64,000 nucleotides of DNA from Zanthoxylum bungeanum (GCA_019454045.1 SKCR01006516.1:434001-498000); one strand, 5' to 3'; shown: positions 22,967 to 33,562, counted from the first letter of the stretch. The notes: generated from the sequence alone by a model not told the origin. Translations and numbers: made by a program.

Positions 22967-24107
22967 GATACGTCTCAGGGGTAGAAATTCCTTACACAGC
23001 TATCTCAAACACCATTCCAACTGGTTAGTCAAATTAAAAACACAGAATTCAAAATATTTTTATTTTTAAAAAAAAAATTGAAAATTTTTGACTAAAAATC
23101 AAATAAAAACAACACAACGAAAAAAAAACAAGATACTAGTTAATTATTCCCCTCCCCCAAATCTAATTGAGACATTGTCCCCAATGTCTAAAAAGTAGAA
23201 GAAGAGTTTAGAAAATAGTACCTGGTTAGCGTGGAATTAAAAGGACATCTAAAGGATAAGCTCCAGATTTATCCAACGTTTCTTACCACGATCATTATCG
23301 GACCAGTTTATCTTAGAAAGGATAGGGTCAATTTGTGGTTCAAAAGCTAAAAGTTGGTCAATTAAATCATGGGATGTTCTGGCAGTGTAGATGATATCTT
23401 TTACAGGTTTTGAAAGGAACCCATTTCTCCGGGCATCATCAAGAAACATACAAAGAATGTCATAAAATCCATCAACGTTAAACAGTCCAATTGGTTTCTA
23501 GCGTATGTTCAAGTTTGCCAAAGATAGCACTGTAAAGATTTCCTCCATCGTACCCAAGCCACCTGGCAAAGTAATAAAAGCATCAGGATATTAAATCATT
23601 TCGCCTCCTCCAAGGGTTTTGGGATGATTCCCAGAACTTGACTACCTTCTTCCTGTACGGCCTTTGAAACGTACCCCATTAGTCCAAGATTGCCACTGTC
23701 ATATACTAGGTGCATATTCCTTTCAACTATGACTCTACCCAATTCCTCTGCTGCCGCAACGAATTCTGGTTTAGAACTAACACTAGTACCGCAAAACACA
23801 CAGATGTTTACAACTCGTCTTCTCGAAGTTGCTTCCATTCTTTTTTTATATATTTTTTTCTCAAATATGGATGTCTTCAAGAGTGCAATGACGAGCTCAA
23901 TTTATAGTTCCTGAAAAGGGAAAGTAATAATAGCACTAGTACCTGCCAAAAGACAATTATTAGCTAAACAGTAAAACAATCGTGAAAGTCAAAAAGTTTG
24001 GATCCTATCGGTGAAAATAAAAGAAAATAACAAAAGAAATCATAAATATTAGTTAAAGACAAAGAGATAATAATATTTACAGGAAGTAACGGCTTGATTT
24101 ACATCTA
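22967..24107 (-). repeat. LOG block, copy A
   Basis: Collinear with 26436-27618. It starts at GATACGTCTCAG against the Tat-1 LTR and ends at ACATCTA against an Athila LTR. Read on the minus strand it holds about 270 bp of upstream sequence, the LOG pseudogene, then TTTGGGGGAGGGGAAT (about 23143-23158), the purine-rich motif typical of Athila-type 3' internal regions. The two blocks are thus retroelement internal sequence rather than host gene loci. Confidence 0.8.
23249..23838 (-). pseudogene. LOG-like cytokinin phosphoribohydrolase, copy A, broken
   Basis: LOG enzymes release free cytokinin bases from their riboside 5'-monophosphates. The frame from the ATG at 23838 reads MEATSRRRVVNICVFCGTS and runs 80 codons. 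The nucleotide-binding motif VYGGGNLGLMG is altered to VYDSGNLGLMG. A 64-bp deletion at about 23596 (relative to copy B) removes the SKRLVEM region and shifts frame. Downstream, PGGLGTMEE and FLDDARRNGFLSKPV are recognisable, with a TAG at 23498 replacing Gln. The C-terminus ends WINLELIL. No introns are present, whereas plant LOG genes normally have several, so it derives from a spliced transcript. Confidence 0.88.
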
Positions 24108-25392
24108 ACAGGAAGCATTAAGCTTAAGACTCAATAAATAAACCTTTATATTACCCAAGACATAAAATAACCAACTTTATAAACCAGTGATATTGGAATT
24201 CATCACACCCCTAGATAATATGTTTAGTTACAAAACATACCTAAAATTACAAAATGCATAGTTAAACAGAATAACATAACATAAAATTAAAAAAGTAAAG
24301 AAAATTACAACAATAAAAGAAAATGATGGAGCTATGGGTTTCATTTTTAATACTTCAAATATAGATTACTCTATTATCAATTAATCATTTCTTGAATTAA
24401 TTATATTAAAATCTACCATATAGACGGTGAATGTCAATTATCCAAAGTCCAACCGACCATATAGGCGGTAACAAAATCATATAAACAAACATGTAGGCGG
24501 TAACAAGGTTAGCACCTAAACCGACCATATAGGTGGAAACTAAGTCCATTAATGTAAAACAGGCCATATAAACGGTAAATAATTAATTCAATTTACTTAT
24601 TTAAATTAAGGGAGTACATCTAAATTATTATATTAAAAGTTTCACCCCAGACTCCAGCAAAAAGAGATTACCTACTCATGATGTAATTAAAAATACACAA
24701 AATTTATTAAATAAATAAAGAGAAGATACAAGAAAACATAAATAAACATGCAAGACACTTTCTTTTAGGTTTTCATGGAGAAATCCCCCAAAGAAAGCAT
24801 GAAAAATTTACAAAGTTTAGCTTGGTATCAATAGGCAAATATAAAGGCTTCCGCCAATTTCTCCACTAACATAGCACCAAATCCTCCACCAAACATACAA
24901 GCATGTTTGGTGGAAGATTGAGAATTTCCATTTTTTTTATTTTTTTTGTTTTTGAAAATGACTTTAATAATTACATAACACACTTACGGATTTTTCATCA
25001 TTTTCACTGATGAAAACTTCAGAATTCGAAAATCATATGAACATCAACATTGTAGCTCATTGAGTCATATTTAATCTGGAACTTGAATCACCTCAATCTG
25101 ATATCGTAATAAAACGTTATGGAAAAAATACGACAATTACGCAAAGTTGAAATTTCCGAAATTGTACTTCGTTAGAATGCCATTTCAAGTTTCCAATCTC
25201 CAAAATCAAAATGTCAAGTCCAATTTTGCCCTTATTTGTTCCATATTTCGTCCTGATTGATTCCATTAAGTTCCGATTTTATTTTATCTGTAAAATAAAT
25301 TAAAACACATCAAAACGTTCATAAAACTCGAGAAACAATACAAAATATTAAGTAAAATGGGCGGTAAATAGTGATATATTTTTCGCTCATCA
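24108..25392 (-). repeat. Ath-1 3' LTR, truncated
   Basis: Aligns with 31699-32984 of the 5' LTR. The start (minus strand TGATGAGCG) is at 25392; about 590 bp of the LTR end are missing. Its TATA motif is degraded (CTATTGATACC where the 5' LTR has CTATAAATACC). It includes the repeated ATAGGCGGTAA boxes (24413-24580). It may equally be the 5' LTR of the neighbouring element containing LOG block A. Confidence 0.85.
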
Positions 25393-25405
25393 AACCCCCA
25401 AACCT
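25393..25405 (-). promoter_or_regulatory. Ath-1 polypurine tract
   Basis: AGGTTTGGGGGTT on the minus strand, immediately before the 3' LTR. Confidence 0.75.
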
Positions 25406-26435
25406 AACATTTTACTAGTCATCTAGCAAAACAAACAAAACAAAATGCAATAAACAACTTTAAAATAAAATTAAACTTAGCCAATTTCGTATGGATCACG
25501 GTTGCATTTAGCGTATGCAACAAGCCTTTAAACCCCCTAGGTGTCCCTAGTGGACGAGTTGTAGTCTCGTGAGGGCTTACAGCAACGATACCCACAAACA
25601 TCAAGGAAATGTAAAATTAAACATACAAAACAAGTTAGTGACTAAACAAGTGAAAATCTTATCCAAGTTAAGAATTGTTTTATTTCTTTCTAAATTACCA
25701 AATAAGTAAATTCTCCGATTATTTTTACCATTCTCCATATACACAACCAACAAGGTATTAATAAAATCATTGTGCCACAATATTTATAAGTGTAGTTGAA
25801 AAGAGAGTAATATTTTTGTCCTAAAGTTATATCAGAATTCACACCTTTTTAGCGATGGATTTTTTTTTTCATAACATCTTTAATCCATGTAGCGAGCTTT
25901 GTACCAGTGAGTCCCAAACCAGTTGGCTTTAGGACACTAGATGTTTAGACACCCCTACAAACTTAATTACTCGGATCTCGGATGTTCAATTTTTTTTTAA
26001 TAATTAACATCTTTAATCCATGTAGCGAGCTTTGAGCCAGTGACTCCCAAGCCAGTTGGCTTTAGGGCACTAGGTGTTAAAACACCCCTACGAACTTAAT
26101 TACTCGAATCTCATATGTTAAAAGTTCTACCATTTGACACGAATAATCTCTGCTTACTGAGGAAAGATGCCCGGTTACTAAGTAGAAACTTTTTATTAAT
26201 ATACACAATATTTTTTTTATTCCATCATTTTTTATATGATTCCTCCAATTAAACTAGAGTACTGAATATTACAAACTTTTCACTTATAACTCATGGTCGT
26301 ATGTTACCATGCATGTTGATAATACCTGCCAACTGAGCATATGAAGATCCAATTTAATCAGTATTATGGAGAATTCACGAATTAAATAATTCAAAATGAA
26401 ATAAATAAAAATTAACTTGTTACAAAATAGGTTGA
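25406..26435 (-). other. Ath-1 3' untranslated region with a two-unit repeat
   Basis: No coding frame. Two imperfect tandem copies of about 125 bp (near 25870-25995 and 25996-26125) each contain TTTAATCCATGTAGCGAGCT, AGTTGGCTTTAGG and CTTAATTACTCG. The rest is A/T-rich. Confidence 0.7.
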
Positions 26436-26737
26436 GATACGTCTCAGGAGTTGAAATTCCTTACACAGCTATCTCAAACACCATTCCACCTGGTTAGTCA
26501 AATTAAAAACACAGAAATCAAAATATATTTATTTTTTATTTTATTTTTTTTAAAAAAAAAAAATTTGAAAACTTTTGACTAAAAATCAAATAAAAACAAC
26601 ACAACGAAAAATAAAAACAAGATACTAGTTAATTATTCCCCTCCCCCAAATCTAATTGAGACATTGTCCCCAATATCTAAAAAGTATAAGAAGAGTTTAG
26701 AAAATAATACCTGGTTAGCGTGGAATTAAAAAGACAT

Positions 26738-27389
26738 CTAAAGGTTAAGCTCCAAATTTATCCAACGTTTCTTACCACGATCATTATCGGACCAGTTTAT
26801 CTTAGAAAAGATAGGGTCGATTTGTGGTTCAAAGGCTCAAAGTTGGTCAATTAAATCATGGGATGTTCTGGAAATGTAGATGATATCTTTTACAGGTTTT
26901 GAAAGAAACTTATTTCTTCGGGCATCATCAAGAAACACACAAAGAAAGTCATAAAATCCATCAACGTTAAACAGTCCAATTGGTTTCTGGCGTATGTTCA
27001 TGTTTGCCCAAGATAGCACTGTAAAAATTTCCTCCATCGTACCCAAGCCACCTGGCAAAGTAATAAAAGCATCAGGACAGAAAATCATTTCAACAAGTCG
27101 TTTAGACATACCTAGCACAAAACATTCATCTTCGTTTGATGGTCCTATAAGCTTCGCCTCCGCCAAGGGTTTTGGGATGATTCCCAGAACTTGACTACCT
27201 TTTCATGTACGGCCCTTGAAACGTCCCCATTAGTCAAGATTGCCACCGCCATATACTAGGTGCATATTCCTTTCAAGCTAAACTCTACCCAATTCCCCTG
27301 CTGCAAGCAAGGAATTCTGGTTTAGAACCAGCACTAGTACCGCAAAACACACAGAAGTTTACAACTCGTTTTCTTGAAGTTGCTTCCAT
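26738..27389 (-). pseudogene. LOG-like cytokinin phosphoribohydrolase, copy B, broken
   Basis: The ATG is at 27389. This copy keeps VYGGGN and the segment deleted from copy A (GPSNEDECFVLGMSKRLVEM), followed by FITLPGGLGTMEEIF, the family's PGGxGTxxE motif (about 27026-27055), then NVDGFYDFLCVFLDDARRN. Single-base indels between about 27200 and 27330 break the N-terminal half, and a TGA at 26837 interrupts the C-terminal part, which ends WINLELNL. The lesions differ from those of copy A, so each decayed separately after duplication. It is intronless and co-oriented with Ath-1 gag-pol. A LOG of about 217 residues matches the family's usual size. Confidence 0.88.
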
Positions 27390-27618
27390 TTTTTTAATGA
27401 CGAGCTCAATTTATAGATCCTGAAAAGGGGTGAGTAATAATAGCACTAGTACCTGCCAAAAGACAATTATTAGCTAAACAGTAAAATAAATCGTGAAAGT
27501 CAAAAAGTTTGGATCTTATCGGTGAAAATAAAAGAAAATAACAAAACAAATCATAATTATTAGTTAAAGACAAAGAGATAATAATATTTATAGAAAGTAA
27601 CGGCTTGATTGACATCTA

Positions 27619-27878
27619 CGCATCAGGGACAAGATTCCCATCCAATTTTCTTATAAATTGGCAAACAATGTCTTTTCAAGTCAGATTCCCGTGACTTAAT
27701 TATTGCCTTTCTTTTCGAAACTGTGTATGTAACATGCGAATTGCGTGATACACATATCCACTAGGATGCGTCTCAAGAGTCAATGATATGTCATCCAAAG
27801 ACTCATTACTCATGCCATCCCTAATGAATTTAATTTAACTTCACAGTTGCGTGCACATTTTTAGAAAACACCCAATCT
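27619..27878 (-). other. Unassigned stretch inside Ath-1
   Basis: Lies between LOG block B and the 79-codon frame. I see no motif or frame here. By position it is internal sequence of Ath-1. Confidence 0.4.
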
Positions 27879-28118
27879 TTAAGCTCTTCCTTTCTTAGCA
27901 TTAGTGCTTTTTCCTAAACCAGACAGATATGAAATAAAAGAATCAGAAGACTCACCTGCCAATCGGACTCGTGCTTCAATTGAGCAACGAATATCATTAG
28001 GAATACCTTTGTTCATCAAAAATGTCATTCGTTCCATGTGAGCTTTGTAGACTTTCATCAGATATTTTTTAGGGAGAGAAGGAAATTGCTTATGAAGATT
28101 TGCGAGAAAATCTTCCAT
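27879..28118 (-). CDS. Unrecognised 79-residue frame in Ath-1
   Basis: Starts MEDFLANLHKQFPSLPKKYL and ends in a basic tail (GKSTNAKKGRA). It has several Lys/Arg and two Met-rich helical-looking segments, but no membrane segment or known motif that I recognise. It lies on the coding strand of Ath-1 between the integrase tail and LOG. The ATG is preceded by TTTTTGTAGGTAAAG, which contains a possible 3' splice site (TTTTTGTAG). It could be a remnant of an accessory gene or a chance frame; sequence alone does not decide. Confidence 0.3.
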   Translation of the reverse strand: MEDFLANLHKQFPSLPKKYLMKVYKAHMERMTFLMNKGIPNDIRCSIEARVRLAGESSDSFISYLSGLGKSTNAKKGRA

Positions 28119-28715
28119 CCTGAAATGTGACTTTACCTACAAAAATTAAACACACAAGAATAAAACACACCAAATCTTAATATATACACAAATTGAATGG
28201 GTTGCCTCTCTGCCAGCGCTAAGTTCAACGTCGTCAGCTAGACATGACTACTCGAACGTTAGGCTGGATCTGAAAGTATGAAACTTTCTTTTTGTCGCTC
28301 AAATGATTCCCCCAGTAGTGCTTGACACGCTTGTTGTTAACCTTGAATGTTTATTAGAGTTGGGATCATGTAACTCAACAGATTTATCTAGTAAAATTTG
28401 GGTGATTAAGAATGAACCTGATCACCGTGATTTTAACTTCCCAGGGAAAAATTTCAACTTTGATTTGTTTAAAAATACCCGCTGCCCCGGTTCCAATTGT
28501 ATGCGCACTAACTTTTCATCATGTCTCTTCTTGGCCATTTCTTTGTATACAGCTTGGCATTCTCAAAATGTTGTATGTGAAATTCCTATAATTCATTGAA
28601 TTGGTGGAGTTGTTTATCTTCTGTTGCTTATAGATCAAGATTTAACTTCTTCAGTAAGCAGTACGCTTTATCTTCATGCTCCACAGGCAGATGACATGCT
28701 TTAAGATTGTCAGTG
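28119..28715 (-). pseudogene. Ath-1 integrase C-terminal part and pol end, broken
   Basis: On the minus strand from about 28715: HLPVEHEDKAYCLLKKLNL, then YKEMAKKRHDEKLVRIQLE, LNKSKLKFFPGKLKSR and FKVNNKRVKHYWG, the ending of Athila-type integrase (GQ.VL..S.LK.FPGKLKSRW..PF). Several frames are needed. Upstream, the D-D-E core, RNase H and RT are absent, and this tail follows protease almost directly. After it comes the pol-end motif TAGCGCTGGCAGAGAGGCAA near 28203-28226, common after pol in this lineage. Confidence 0.75.
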
Positions 28716-28720
28716 GAACT

Positions 28721-29275
28721 TTATATTGCATCGGAGTTCTGGACGATACTATTTATCATATCAAGTCTGAAACATTCCTCTTTCTTTTCGTCATTTGGGA
28801 ATTCCATGGCTTTGAAAACATTGAATGTTACCTCTTGGTCATGTACCCTCATGGTTAGTTCACTTTTTTGTACATCAATAATGGTCCGACATATAGCCAA
28901 GAATGGTCTCCCGATAATGATGGGCACTTCTTCGTCTTCCTCCATGTCAAGAACAATAAAATCTACTGGGAAAATGAATTTGTCGACTTTGACCATCACA
29001 TCTTCAACTACACCTCTCGGAAATGTGAGCGTTCTATCAACAAGTTGCAATGAGATTGAAGTGGGCTTTGCTTCTCTAATCTGCAGTTTCCTGAAAATGG
29101 AAAAATGCATCAAATTAATACTAGCACCTAAATCACACAAAGCCCTACTGAAGTTTTGTTCTCCTATGGTGCAAGGGATGGTGGAACTGACAGGATCTTT
29201 CAACTTTAGGGGAATCTTCCTCTGAATGATGGCGCTGCATTCTTCTGTCAATGTTATTGTCTCGTAATCTCCCAA
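28721..29275 (-). pseudogene. Ath-1 retropepsin, open but isolated
   Basis: 184 codons open. IPLKLKDPVSSTIPC leads into FSRALCDLGASINLMHFSIF, where D-L-G-A-S is the active site in the Athila form. IIIGRPFLAICRTIIDV is the conserved G-R-P-F strand. In a complete element it would cut the Gag-Pol polyprotein. Here it is separated from a broken gag upstream, and the rest of pol is deleted after it, so I treat it as a pseudogene fragment although its own frame is intact. Confidence 0.85.
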
Positions 29276-30991
29276 TCTTCATTTTCGTGAAAGAATATCT
29301 TTCATAAATTTCACATTGTTGGGCATTTGTTCCAACACTTCTACAAATGGAATGTCAATATGCATTTTTTTAAAGATCTCCAAGAATCGAGCAAACTGCT
29401 TGTCTAGTTTATTTTTCTGGAGACGCTGTGGAAAAGGTGGAGGTGGAGTGAATCTTTCTCGATCATTTTCTTTTGTCTCTTTTCCTCCATCTATGGTTCT
29501 GCTTCGCTGCTTTCTCTTGGAATATCCTTAGTAGTTACCTTGACTCCAATATCTTTATTGATTTCAGTACCGCTTTTCAAAGTGATGGCATGACATTGCT
29601 CTTTTCCCATGTTCCTTGGATTTGGTTCTGTGTTGCTAGGAAGCGTACCTTGCGGTCTGTAACTCTGAGCATTGGCCAGTTGTCCCAACTGATTTTCCAG
29701 TGTCTTTATAGAAGCAGTTAGGCTTTGATTCAATGATGATTGGGCTTAGAACTTAGCTTCATTTGTTGTTGATTGATTTTGAATTAATGCTGCTTGATTT
29801 TGAAACATAGCATCATATTTGGCTTCTTGCTTTTTCATCTGGGCAAGCAAATCTTCTATTCATGGCTTTTGTTCATATTCCTAGCCTTTGTTTTGCTGTT
29901 GGAATCCGGGTGGTGGATTGTTCCTTTCTCCTGAATTGTTGCTCCATGCGAAATTGGGATGATTCCTCCACCCTGGGTTGTAGGTGTTGGAATATGGATT
30001 GTTCCCCTGTACGTCGATGTTAATGATATAGTTCACCGTCTCATCATGTTGGTTTGCCAGTGGTGCTCCTCCATATGGTGAACTCGTGGATCAAGCATTA
30101 CCCTGCATGCTAAGAGTTTCCATGAATTTGCATATTTGATCCAGTTTGGCATTCATTGTTGTGTTGGCTCCGACTTCGTAGATTCATACTATTCATTGAA
30201 TCATGCTCCTTTTTGTTGGCCATAAAGAATTGTTGTTAGCCATTTCTTCAATTAGGTCTCAGGCCCGATCTTCTCCTTTTACCATTAAAGCTCCTCCAGC
30301 AGCAGCATTAATTATGGTTCTCATCAGTCCAGAAAGTCCATTGTAGAAGGTTTGGACTTGTAGCCATTTTGCAATCTCATGGTGAGGACATTTCCGGAGT
30401 AACTCCTTGTATCTCTCCCAAGCTTCGCAAAGGGATTCTGAGTCATGTTGTACAAAGGATGTAATGTCATTCCTCAGCTTTGCAGTTCTGGCTGGGGGAA
30501 AGTACTTTGCAAGGAATTTGGTGCTAGAGTGTTCCAAGTTGTGATGGAACCAGCTGGTAGTGAATGTAGCCAAGCATTAGCTCTGTCTTTCAAGGAATAT
30601 GGAAACGCACGCAGTCTCATTGCTTCTTCTGCCGCTCGGTTGTAATTGAATGTGCCACAAACTTCTAGGAAGTTGATGATGTGGGATTAGGATCTTCAGT
30701 TGCATTCCCCATAAACTGAACTGACTGTTGTATCATCTGGATGCATGTTCTGATTTCACACGAATTTTTCGGTAAGGGAGGAAGTAAAATGCATGATATG
30801 AAGTCGTCAACCACAAGAATAGTTCTGTCTTGAATGGGAATTGGTGGTGCAACCTCCACAGGTTCAGATTCTTGATTGTTCATGCTGATCAGTGCTTCTT
30901 GGCCTTCTCGTCTTTCCATTCTCAACTGTCTGATGGTTCTTTAAATTTCTGGGTCAAGCGGACGGATTTCAAAGCTTTTAGTTCTTCTCAT
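29276..30991 (-). pseudogene. Ath-1 gag, broken
   Basis: The likely start ATG is at 30991 (MRRTKSFEIRPLDPEI), with a stop soon after. Athila gag hallmarks follow in pieces: IQMIQQSVQFMGNATEDPN, FLAKYFPPARTAKLRNDITSF, CPHHEIAKWLQVQTFYNGL, then a C-terminal region with IKTLENQLGQLANAQSYRPQG and NPRNMGKEQCHAITLKSG. Each piece is in an open stretch interrupted by stops or shifts (for example between 30665 and 30573 and around 29750). Gag would form the particle; this copy cannot. Confidence 0.85.
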
Positions 30992-31085
30992 GTAGTGACT
31001 GAGAACCTGAAACACAAGAAAATAAAAATAAATTAGACCAAGTAAAAGTATCGAACCCCAATATTAACAGTGAAAGAGAAATAAG

Positions 31086-31103
31086 TCCCCGGCAACGGCG
31101 CTA
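31086..31103 (-). promoter_or_regulatory. Ath-1 primer binding site
   Basis: TAGCGCCGTTGCCGGGGA on the minus strand, six bases after the LTR end. It differs by one base from the Athila consensus TGGCGCCGTTGCCGGGGA, which I recall as complementary to tRNA-Asp. Confidence 0.85.
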
Positions 31104-31994
31104 AAAAGTTGATCGGTGAAATCACTCACATTTCCCAAGCGCACATATCGCTCAAGTAGTATAAAATGTATCGATCCCACGAGGACTTAATACCTAGGCT
31201 ATCAATTTATGAAGTTAAATATTTACAAGTATCTAATAGATTGGTTGTTGATTGGATGGTGATTTTTATCTAAAACAAGTAAATAAAACAATACGAAAGT
31301 AAATTTAAGGAAAATTCAATATTATGAAACTATCTAGGGTTGTGAATCCTTCCAATATCTTTTAAAGATGAAGTGATTATCTCATGTTTGTGCAATATAT
31401 CGGTTTATAAAATGGACCACGAAAATATGCAAAAGCCTCTTCTGATAGTCAGATGCAAACACCCAAGTAACCAATTAACTATATTCATATGTTAACCAAG
31501 TTACCTGATTTTTTCAAGATTAAGTTCCAATTATGGCTACCCCTGCCCGACAGATATATTCCTATCCTATATTGAAATCTACCTAAGTGTCATTTGCCCC
31601 GAGGTGAGATCGTGAGCTATTGAGTCTAAGGCTAAACCTAAAATCCATTTTCCAAGTTCATTTTAAGTTTACCAGATCAATCTTATTAGTGGCCAGTTAA
31701 CAAGAAGCATTAAGCTTAACACTCAATAAATAAATCTTTATATTTCCCAAAATATAAAATAACCAACTTTATAAACCAGTGATATTGGAATTCATCACAC
31801 CCCTAGATAATATATTTAGTTATAAAACATACCTAAAATTACAAAATGCATAGTTAAACAGAATAACATAACATAAAACTAAAAAAGTAAAGAAAATTAC
31901 AACAATAAAAGAAAATGTTGGAGCTAGGGGTTTCATTTTTAATACTTCAAATATAGATTACTCATTTATCAATTAATCATTTCCTGAATTACTT

Positions 31995-32180
31995 ATATTA
32001 AAACTGACCATATAGGTGGTGAATGTCATTTGTCCAAAGTCCAACCGACCATATAGGTGATAACAAAATCATATAAACCGACCATGTAGGTGGTAACAAG
32101 GTTAGCACCTAAACCGACCATATAGGCGGAAACTAAGTTCACTAATGTAAAACCGGCCATATAGGCGGTAAATAATTAAT
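31995..32180 (-). promoter_or_regulatory. Repeated TTACCGCCTATATGG boxes in Athila LTR
   Basis: On the + strand five spaced copies of (A)CC-ATATAGG-GGTAA occur in about 185 bp. Equivalent clusters occur in the other Athila LTRs: 24413-24580, 37460-37660 and 43645-43720, although the sequences between boxes differ. Spacing is 28-40 bp. Confidence 0.6.
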
Positions 32181-32419
32181 TCAATTTACTTTTTTAAATT
32201 AATGGAGTAAATCTAAATTATTATATTAAAATTTTCACCCCAGACTCGAGCAAAAAGAGATTACCTACTTATGATGTAATTAAAAACACACAAAAATTTA
32301 TTAAATAAATAAAGAGAAAATATAACAAAAATTAAATAAACATACAAGACACTTTCTTTTAGGTTTTCTTGGAGAAATCCCCCAAAGAAAACATGAAAAA
32401 TTTACAAAGTTTAGTTTGG

Positions 32420-32427
32420 TATTTATA
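32420..32427 (-). promoter_or_regulatory. TATA box of Ath-1 5' LTR
   Basis: TATAAATA on the minus strand, 557 bp from the LTR start. The same motif sits at 37942-37949 and 44048-44055 in the solo LTRs. Confidence 0.55.
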
Positions 32428-32984
32428 GGCAAATATAAAGGCCTCCACCAAATCTTCCACCAAACATGCAAGCTTGATTGGTGGAAGATTGACAATTTCC
32501 ATTTTTTTATTTTTTTTATTTTTTTTTTATTTTTTTGTTTTTGAAAATTACTTTAATAATTACACATAACACATTTTCGGATTTTTCATCAATTTCCGTA
32601 ATGAAAACTTCAGAATTAGAAACTCTTATAAGTTTCAAAGTTGTAGCTCTTTGAGTCTTATTTAATCTGGAACTTGAATCACCTTAATCCGATATCGGAA
32701 TAAAACTTTATGGCCAAAATACGATAATTGCGCAAAGTTGAAATTTCCGAAATTCTACTTCGATAGAACGCCATTTCAAGTTTCCAATCTCCAAAATCAA
32801 AATGTCAAGTCCAATTTTGGCCCTTATTTGTTCCATATTCCGTCCTGATTGATTCCATTGAGTCCCGATTTTATTTTATCTGCAAAATAAACTAAAACAT
32901 ATCAAAACGTTCATAAAACTCGAGAAACTATACAAAACATTAAGTAAAATGGGCGGTAAATATTGATATATTTTCCGCCCATCA

Positions 32985-33562
32985 CCAGTCATATACCAAA
33001 TCATGTCCCCAAAGTACATATATATTGGTCGAGATTTCCTCACCAACCTCACCTTTATAAATCAAACGACATAGCCTGCCATGCAGGAGTTCGTGATACA
33101 CTAATGATTCAGATCAATCTATATTTAACCATCTGGTAGACTGAAATGAATCTTTTTATTAAACGGATATTATAAGAAATTCATTTATTTGGGTCCAGTC
33201 ATACATGATCATATCATATAAGATGCTTTTATTCTCATGTCACCACATGGACGATCCTGGATCAAGGTCGTCATATATTTATAGAATGGACCGCAGTTAT
33301 AGATAAACCATAAATAAAGTATCTGTCTTCGTTTGCTCTATACGGACTATTTAGGATTACTAATTTCAGACTTAATTCCTCTTGTGTATAACACTTATAC
33401 TCTAAGCCTGAAAGTAAATTTAGTATCCAATGGCATACATGATAAATTATCATATGTAATTTTAAAATCAATATTTTGATAAATGAATAACTTCATCGTT
33501 TATTACTTAAATTAAAATTTTGTTTACATATTACATTATGCTCTAGGGCATATATCCCAACA
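32985..33562 (-). repeat. Family-D LTR, 5' part, inverted segment
   Basis: Reverse complement begins TGTTGGGATATATGCCCTAG at 33562 and matches the first part of D1. The bases before the LTR start are TGGTA (minus strand; 33563-33567), identical to the bases after the other D piece at 39153-39157. It is cut at 32985 by Ath-1, so CCAGT (32985-32989) should be one target duplication of Ath-1. Confidence 0.85.

Larger units (their letters stand above)
24108..32984 (-). mobile_element. Ath-1: Athila-type Ty3/Gypsy element carrying a LOG gene
   Basis: On the minus strand: 5' LTR (32984-31110), PBS, gag, protease, tail of integrase, a small frame, LOG copy B, 3' untranslated region, polypurine tract and a truncated 3' LTR (25392-24108). 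RT, RNase H and the integrase core have been deleted between protease and the integrase tail. LOG sits where Athila elements often carry an additional (env-like) frame and has the same orientation as gag-pol. The element stops inside its 3' LTR at LOG block A, so no target duplication can be scored on that side. Confidence 0.8.
31110..32984 (-). repeat. Ath-1 5' LTR
   Basis: 1875 bp, TGATGGGCGG at 32984 to GATCA at 31110 (minus strand). Close to 24108-25392. More distant relatives are the solo LTRs at 36543-38709 and 42632-44676. All four share TATCGATCCCACGAGGACTT (for three of them) and the TATTTATAGGC promoter area. Confidence 0.88.

Noticed and set aside
23249..27389. Host LOG gene locus with tandem duplication
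   Set aside because: No introns, both copies broken, and retroelement sequence directly on both sides of each block.
28303..29225. Long + strand frames including one of 172 codons
   Set aside because: Shadows of the Ath-1 protease and integrase tail, which lie on the minus strand.
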